Shown piece after piece: positions 7,246 to 10,467 of a DNA stretch of 10,467 nucleotides. The notes under the pieces were generated by a model. The model saw only the letters and a list, made by a program, of their open reading frames with translations, was not told where the DNA came from and made no database searches. Position 1 is the first letter of the stretch. The number at the start of each line of letters is the position of its first letter. This DNA is from JAHEAO01 sp037968535 (GTDB lineage Bacteria > Pseudomonadota > Alphaproteobacteria > Rhodobacterales > Rhodobacteraceae), in NCBI GenBank assembly GCA_037968535.1, contig JBBKVT010000387.1, forward strand, positions 1-10,467. Reading direction: 5' to 3'. The translations under genes and the position numbers were made by a program.

Positions 7246-7439
7246 TTCAGTCCTTCGGTTAGCGCAAAGCCCTGGCCGATATAGCCCTGCAGGCCCGCCA
7301 GCGAAACCACTAATTCGCCGCAAGGCCGGATCGCGGGCGGCGGTTTTTCGCAACCGAACCACCCCGACATGAAAAGCGCCACGAATACGCGGAACCCGAT
7401 CAGCGAAGCTGACGTTTTGAAGGTGTCTGACACGACCAC
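7233..7439 (-). CDS. possible small lipoprotein upstream of purA
   Basis: A frame of up to 68 codons whose protein has a lysine, a hydrophobic stretch (SLIGFRVFVALFMSGWFGC), then a lipobox-like cysteine followed by EKPPPAIRPCG, and a 40-residue mature part ending GLKWPT. The layout K-hydrophobic-GC-EKPPP resembles a short bacterial lipoprotein. Its TAG lies 13 bases inside purA, so the two would be translationally coupled. The start is uncertain: GTG at 7439 gives the full 68 residues, but a later start is possible. Third-position G/C use is lower than in neighbouring genes, and the predicted yciF promoter overlaps its 5' end. It could instead be untranslated purA leader. I do not recognise a family. 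Confidence 0.42.
   Translation of the reverse strand: MVVSDTFKTSASLIGFRVFVALFMSGWFGCEKPPPAIRPCGELVVSLAGLQGYIGQGFALTEGLKWPT
7391..7416 (+). promoter_or_regulatory. EcfG (general stress sigma factor)-type promoter for the yciF-like gene
   Basis: GGAAC (7391-7395) and CGTT (7413-7416) are separated by 17 bases, matching the alphaproteobacterial EcfG consensus GGAAC-N16/17-CGTT at all nine positions. The expected start of transcription is about 7422-7424, giving a 45-base leader to the ATG at 7468. A palindrome GTGTC-T-GACAC (7423-7433) lies right at the predicted start. The stress-protein nature of the downstream gene fits EcfG control. Whether this organism has EcfG/PhyR cannot be seen here, and not all Rhodobacteraceae do. 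Confidence 0.55.
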
Positions 7440-7467
7440 TTTTCACCCACCAACAAAGGACATCATC

Positions 7468-7974
7468 ATGGCCAAGGAAAAAACTCTGCAGGACCTGTTC
7501 CACGACACCCTGCGTGACATCTATTATGCTGAAAAGCAGATCCTGAAGGCGCTACCGAAGATGCGCCGCGCCGCGACCAACAAGGATCTTCAGGCGGGGT
7601 TTGCCAAGCACCTCGACCAGACCGAAGAACATGTTGCCCGGCTGGAACAGGTGTTCGAGATCTTCGGCAAGCCCGCCCGTGGCAAGACCTGCGAAGCGAT
7701 CAAGGGGATACTTGACGAAGGCGACGAAATTGCAGCCGATTTCAAGGGCACGCCCGCCCTTGACGCCGGTCTGATCTCTGCGGCGCAAGCCGTCGAGCAT
7801 TACGAGATCACGCGCTACGGGACATTGCACCGTTGGGCCAAGGAACTCGGGATGGACGATGCCGCCCAGTTGCTTCAGCAGACCCTGGACGAGGAACGTC
7901 AGACCGACGAAGATCTGACCGCACTTGCAGAATCGACGGTGAATGAGGCCGCGCGCACCGCAAAAGCCGCCTGA
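7468..7974 (+). CDS. YciE/YciF (DUF892) ferritin-like protein
   Basis: A 168-residue soluble, four-helix protein of the YciF family, a ferritin-like group linked to stress responses in enterobacteria; no enzymatic activity is firmly established for it. The N-terminal TLQDLFHDTLRDIYYAEKQI (7-26) is the family signature. Acidic and His residues in the helices, such as E22, E53/E54/H55, E110/H111/E113 and E142/E143, are the likely di-metal ligands by analogy with other ferritin-like folds; exact ligands are inferred. The ATG at 7468 is preceded by AAAGGA with seven bases spacing and gives the standard MAKEKTLQDL; in-frame codons back to 7369 do not resemble the family. The gene stands alone, divergent from purA, with an EcfG-like promoter before it and a strong hairpin after it. 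The symbol is left blank because yciE and yciF cannot be separated here. Confidence 0.93.
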   Translation: MAKEKTLQDLFHDTLRDIYYAEKQILKALPKMRRAATNKDLQAGFAKHLDQTEEHVARLEQVFEIFGKPARGKTCEAIKGILDEGDEIAADFKGTPALDAGLISAAQAVEHYEITRYGTLHRWAKELGMDDAAQLLQQTLDEERQTDEDLTALAESTVNEAARTAKAA

Positions 7975-7984
7975 AAGCATCGTT

Positions 7985-8007
7985 GGGTGGGGCACATTGC
8001 CCCACCC
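7985..8007 (+). terminator. strong hairpin after the yciF-like gene (terminator-like, no T tract)
   Basis: GGGTGGGGCA (7985-7994) and TGCCCCACCC (7998-8007) are a perfect 10-bp inverted repeat around a CAT loop, 10 bases after the TGA. The following bases (CGCGTCACC) lack a T run, so it may stabilise the 3' end or act with Rho rather than as a classic intrinsic terminator. Confidence 0.6.
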
Positions 8008-8155
8008 GCGTCACCTGTCCAACCGGTTCCGCAACAGCATTGTCGGCCCGCTCTGTCACTCCATTCATTTCGCCCGAGGAACCCGCTGTTGTCCCATTCT
8101 GATCTGGCAGACTGGAAATCTTTGGGGAACGCAGGCACAAGTGCCCCGAACGCCC

Positions 8156-8173
8156 GGCGTGAATAGTCACGCC
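8156..8173 (+). other. hairpin in the leader of the DUF6524-like gene
   Basis: GGCGTGA (8156-8162) and TCACGCC (8167-8173) form a perfect seven-base-pair stem with an ATAG loop, ending eight bases before the GGAGG ribosome site (8182-8186). A second small inverted repeat, GGCAC/GTGCC (8134-8145), lies just before it, and GGGG (8124-8127) could alternatively pair with CCCC (8144-8147). The rest of the 216-bp gap from 7975 shows no gene that I can support and no clear sigma-70 promoter. Confidence 0.4.
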
Positions 8174-8190
8174 AAGCAACCGGAGGCACC

Positions 8191-8586
8191 ATGGGATTTC
8201 TGCTGCGCTGGCTTTTCGCCTTCGCCCTGATCGCCGCGACCTACAACCCGACCGACTGGAATTTCGTCGAATGGGCGCGGTCCCATTTCGAGGATGAGAT
8301 GCCGATCACGGTTCTTCTCGGGCTGCTGCTCTTCGCAGGATACGTGGTCTACATCCGCGCCACCGTCCGCTCAATCGGGGTCTTCGGCATGGTGCTGGTT
8401 TTCGCGCTGTTCGCGGCTCTCGTCTGGGTGCTCTATGACCGGGGGTTGCTGGCGCTGACCAATTCCGACCTCAATGTCTGGATGGGCATTCTTGCCCTGT
8501 CGCTGATCCTCGGCATCGGCCTGTCGTGGAGCTTCGTTCGCCGGTCCTTGTCCGGGCAATACGACGTCGACGACGCGGATGAGTAG
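8191..8586 (+). CDS. DUF6524-like inner-membrane protein, function unknown
   Basis: A 131-residue protein with four predicted membrane helices (roughly residues 3-18, 38-55, 62-84 and 94-116), a loop with conserved-looking YNPTDWNFVEWA after the first helix, and an acidic tail (YDVDDADE). It resembles the Rhodobacterales family I remember as DUF6524; the family name is from memory and unverified. The ATG at 8191 has a strong GGAGG four bases upstream, so the start is secure. It seems to be a single-gene unit between the yciF-like gene and secG, with both flanking gaps over 120 bp. No catalytic motif is visible, and small size plus hydrophobicity prevents a functional guess. Confidence 0.82.
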   Translation: MGFLLRWLFAFALIAATYNPTDWNFVEWARSHFEDEMPITVLLGLLLFAGYVVYIRATVRSIGVFGMVLVFALFAALVWVLYDRGLLALTNSDLNVWMGILALSLILGIGLSWSFVRRSLSGQYDVDDADE

Positions 8587-8595
8587 CCGACCGCC

Positions 8596-8650
8596 TGCCC
8601 GACGCCTTGCCCGACGCTTGCCATACGTTTTGCATACACTTTGCAGATCG
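8596..8650 (+). repeat. phased degenerate TTGC repeats upstream of secG
   Basis: Five units beginning TGC at 8596, 8608, 8619, 8631 and 8642 (TGCCCGACG twice, TGCCATACG, TGCATACAC, TGCAGATCG) are spaced 12, 11, 12 and 11 bases, close to one helical turn each. The first two are identical over nine bases and later units drift. They lie between the DUF6524-like stop and the predicted secG promoter, a place where an activator or repressor could bind along one DNA face. No known regulator is assigned. Confidence 0.5.
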
Positions 8651-8661
8651 GCGGTTCGGGG

Positions 8662-8690
8662 TTGCGATGTTGCCCGGCAAGCTCTAGATA
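8662..8690 (+). promoter_or_regulatory. predicted sigma-70 promoter of secG with a palindrome in the spacer
   Basis: TTGCGA (8662-8667) and TAGATA (8685-8690) are 17 bases apart, a fair match to housekeeping -35 and -10 boxes (strong TTG, weaker -10). Transcription would begin near 8697, giving a leader of about 20 bases. A perfect palindrome TTGCC-C-GGCAA (8670-8680) occupies the spacer, where a bound protein would block polymerase. The prediction is by eye. Confidence 0.5.
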
Positions 8691-8716
8691 CCCCCGTTCC
8701 AGATAGAAGGCCGAAC

Positions 8717-9082
8717 ATGGAAAACGTCGTTCTCGTCATCCACCTGATCCTCGCCCTGTGCCTGATCGGAGTCGTGCTTTTGCAACGCTCTGAAGGGGGC
8801 GGGCTTGGCATGGGCAGCGGTGGCGGTGGTGGCGGCGTGATGTCGGCGCGCAGTGCGGGCACAGCCCTTGGCAAGCTGACCTGGATCTTCGCGATCGGGT
8901 TCATCGCAACCTCGATCGGCCTGACCGTGATCGCGGCGCAGAAATCCGCCAACAGTTCCGTGGTGGACCGGCTGGGAACCCAACAATCCGACCCCGCCGC
9001 ACCGGCCGACACGCCCCTGGGCGGCGATCTTCTGCCACCGCCGGTCGAAGGCAGCGGCGACACCGCACCCCGCGCCGACTGA
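8717..9082 (+). CDS. secG: preprotein translocase subunit SecG
   Basis: The small auxiliary subunit of the SecYEG channel, which assists SecA-driven protein export across the inner membrane. It is 121 residues with two membrane helices (about 3-22 and 53-74) joined by the family loop LLQRSEGGGLG plus a glycine-rich run (G35-G40), then the SAGTALGKLTWIFAI motif. A Pro/Ala/Asp-rich tail (75-121) extends past the second helix, common in alphaproteobacterial SecG. The ATG at 8717 has AGAAGG six bases upstream; the frame is open back to 8579, but that part lacks SecG similarity and overlaps the preceding gene. pyrG follows 167 bp later, the usual alphaproteobacterial order. The identification is secure. 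Confidence 0.96.
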   Translation: MENVVLVIHLILALCLIGVVLLQRSEGGGLGMGSGGGGGGVMSARSAGTALGKLTWIFAIGFIATSIGLTVIAAQKSANSSVVDRLGTQQSDPAAPADTPLGGDLLPPPVEGSGDTAPRAD

Positions 9083-9142
9083 CACGAAAACCACAACTTG
9101 TTGTCTTCCGTCACGGAACCCCAACAGCATCTTGAGGTCCGG

Positions 9143-9171
9143 TTGCGCTGAGCCAGCGAATCTGTTATCGC
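9143..9171 (+). promoter_or_regulatory. possible pyrG promoter
   Basis: TTGCGC (9143-9148) and TATCGC (9166-9171) are 17 bases apart in the secG-pyrG gap, with AT-rich GCTTAAATC overlapping and following the -10. The -35 has the key TTG, but the -10 matches only its first three bases, so pyrG may instead be read from the secG promoter. No terminator with a T tract is seen after secG: only small inverted repeats ACAAC/GTTGT (9093-9104) and TTCCG/CGGAA (9106-9118). Confidence 0.35.
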
Positions 9172-9176
9172 TTAAA

Positions 9177-9238
9177 TCCCGTGATGCTGCGGAATTTCCA
9201 AGGCACATTCTGACGCTTTTCTGACTGATTTCACGGGG
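9177..9238 (+). promoter_or_regulatory. possible pyrG leader stem masking the ribosome-binding site
   Basis: CCCGTGA (9178-9184) is complementary to TCACGGG (9231-9237), with one extra T-G pair outside (9177 with 9238). The right arm includes most of the G run (9235-9239) that is the only Shine-Dalgarno-like sequence before the pyrG ATG at 9250. The 46-base loop contains TTCTGAC twice (9208-9214 and 9219-9225). If formed, the stem would limit translation start. It could be chance. Confidence 0.35.
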
Positions 9239-9249
9239 GTTTCCACCAC

Positions 9250-10467
9250 ATGGCGCGATATGTTTTCATCACCGGTGGTGTGGTGTCTTCGCTTGGAAAA
9301 GGTCTGGCCTCGGCCGCTTTGGGGGCGCTTTTGCAGGCACGCGGCTTTTCGGTGAGATTGCGCAAACTCGACCCCTATCTGAACGTCGACCCCGGCACGA
9401 TGAGCCCGTTCGAGCATGGCGAGGTCTTCGTCACCGACGACGGTGCCGAAACCGATCTGGACCTTGGCCACTACGAACGCTTCACCGGGGTGGCCGCGCG
9501 CCAGACCGACTCGATCTCGTCCGGGCGGATCTATTCCAACGTTCTGGAAAAAGAACGCCGTGGCGATTATCTTGGTAAAACGATCCAGGTGATCCCTCAT
9601 GTTACCAACGAAATCAAGGACTTCATCCATATCGGCGAGGATGAGGTCGACTTCATGCTTTGCGAAATCGGCGGCACTGTGGGCGATATCGAGGGCCTGC
9701 CGTTCTTCGAGGCGATCCGACAATTCGCCCATGAACAACCGCGCGGGCAATGCGTGTTCATGCACCTGACGCTGCTGCCCTACCTGGCCGCCTCCGGCGA
9801 ATTGAAGACCAAGCCCACGCAACACTCGGTCAAGGAACTGCAATCCATCGGCATCGCGCCCGACATTCTGGTTTGCCGTTCCGAACATCCAATTCCGGAA
9901 AAGGAACGTGAAAAGCTGGCGCTGTTTTGCAACGTGCGTCTCGAAAGCGTGATCGCCGCCTATGATCTGAAGTCGATCTACGATGCGCCTTTGGCCTATC
10001 ACAAGGAAGGCCTAGATCAGGCAGTGCTGGACGCGTTCGGCATCACCCCCGCGCCCCGCCCAAAACTCGATGTATGGGAAGACGTCTCGGACCGCATCCA
10101 TAACCCCGAAGGCGAGGTCAAAGTCGCCATCGTTGGCAAGTACACCCAGCTTGAGGATGCCTACAAATCCATCGCCGAGGCGCTGACACATGGCGGCATG
10201 GCGAACCGCGTCCGCGTCAAGGCGGAATGGATCGACAGCGAGATTTTCGACCGAGAGGATCCGGCAGCCTACCTGCAAGGTTTCCACGCAATCCTGGTGC
10301 CCGGCGGCTTCGGCGAGCGTGGCACCGAGGGCAAGATCAAGGCGGCGCAATTCGCCCGCGAACGCAACATCCCTTATCTGGGGATTTGCCTGGGCATGCA
10401 GATGGCCGTGATCGAAGCGGCGCGCAACCTTGCCGGACTACCCGATGCAGGGTCCGAGGAATTCGAT
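9250..10467 (+). CDS. pyrG: CTP synthase (glutamine hydrolysing), 3'-truncated by window edge
   Basis: Converts UTP, ATP and glutamine to CTP, the final step of pyrimidine nucleotide synthesis. 406 codons are visible of an expected 540-550; the frame is still open at the window end. The N-terminal amidoligase domain has the P-loop GGVVSSLGKG (9-18), LDPYLNVDPGTMSPFEHGEV, D71 in the TDLDLGHYERF segment, and E139 in CEIGGTVGDIEG, matching the E. coli Mg-binding residues with a one-residue offset. The class I glutaminase domain begins around VKVAIVGKYTQLEDAY and includes PGGFGERGTEGK and the nucleophile C380 in LGICLGMQ; the His and Glu of its catalytic triad lie outside the window. The ATG at 9250 gives the standard MARYVFITGG start, with a G-run (9235-9239) as a poor ribosome site. 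The identification is certain. Confidence 0.98.
   Translation, partial: MARYVFITGGVVSSLGKGLASAALGALLQARGFSVRLRKLDPYLNVDPGTMSPFEHGEVFVTDDGAETDLDLGHYERFTGVAARQTDSISSGRIYSNVLEKERRGDYLGKTIQVIPHVTNEIKDFIHIGEDEVDFMLCEIGGTVGDIEGLPFFEAIRQFAHEQPRGQCVFMHLTLLPYLAASGELKTKPTQHSVKELQSIGIAPDILVCRSEHPIPEKEREKLALFCNVRLESVIAAYDLKSIYDAPLAYHKEGLDQAVLDAFGITPAPRPKLDVWEDVSDRIHNPEGEVKVAIVGKYTQLEDAYKSIAEALTHGGMANRVRVKAEWIDSEIFDREDPAAYLQGFHAILVPGGFGERGTEGKIKAAQFARERNIPYLGICLGMQMAVIEAARNLAGLPDAGSEEFD

Noticed and set aside
6157..7284. A 375-codon plus-strand frame inside purA
   Set aside because: It is the shadow of purA on the opposite strand; the product is low-complexity Arg/Pro/Gln/His-rich with no domain.
7369..7467. 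N-terminal extension of the YciF-like protein to 7369
   Set aside because: The extra residues are unlike the family and would cover the EcfG-type promoter; AAAGGA supports the ATG at 7468.
7246..7503. N-terminal extension of purA to an upstream start at 7503
   Set aside because: The extra 86 residues show no family similarity, and the canonical start at 7245 has a well-placed AAGGA.
8579..8716. N-terminal extension of secG to 8579
   Set aside because: It would overlap the preceding gene's stop and includes the predicted promoter and repeats; the start at 8717 has a good ribosome site and the normal SecG N-terminus.
9172..10002. Antisense frames within pyrG (9172-10002 and 10012-10350)
   Set aside because: They lie on the complement of strongly conserved pyrG codons and have no recognisable domain or ribosome site.

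Overview
This looks like an ordinary chromosomal stretch from an alphaproteobacterium, most likely a member of the Rhodobacterales (Roseobacter/Rhodobacter relatives). The reasons are the high G+C coding sequence with strong third-position G/C preference, and the gene neighbours: purA followed by a DUF2842 gene, secG followed by pyrG, a DUF6524-like membrane protein, and a large acidic protein whose end regions resemble a conserved Rhodobacteraceae hypothetical. I see no transposase, integrase, CRISPR array, tRNA or rRNA.

Layout. (1) 1-888, +: the C-terminal two-thirds of a single-chain iron-sulfur L-serine dehydratase. (2) 1003-2868, +: two tandem EamA/DMT-type transporters, probably an old duplication. 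The second overlaps by 50 bp, tail to tail, with (3) thiamine diphosphokinase on the minus strand (2819-3466). (4) 3467-3622: an AT-rich divergent control region. (5) 3623-5674, +: a 683-residue protein with a conserved-looking N-terminal domain, a 230-residue Asp/Glu linker and a basic to helical C-terminal part, closed by a clear intrinsic terminator. (6) 5717-7245, minus: purA and, coupled by TGATG, a small DUF2842 membrane protein; a possible small lipoprotein gene runs into the purA start. (7) 7468-7974, +: a YciF/DUF892 ferritin-like stress protein preceded by a near-ideal EcfG-type general-stress promoter motif. (8) 8191-8586, +: a four-helix DUF6524-like membrane protein. (9) 8717-9082, +: secG. 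(10) 9250 to the end, +: the first 406 codons of pyrG (CTP synthase).

Functionally the window is mostly housekeeping: serine catabolism, thiamine cofactor activation, AMP synthesis, CTP synthesis and Sec export. The least explained items are the acidic multidomain protein and several regulatory DNA structures: the EcfG-like site before the yciF-like gene, a phased TTGC repeat series with a palindrome at the secG promoter, and a possible ribosome-site-masking stem before pyrG. No clearly novel multi-gene system is visible; the best candidate for undescribed biology is the acidic protein.
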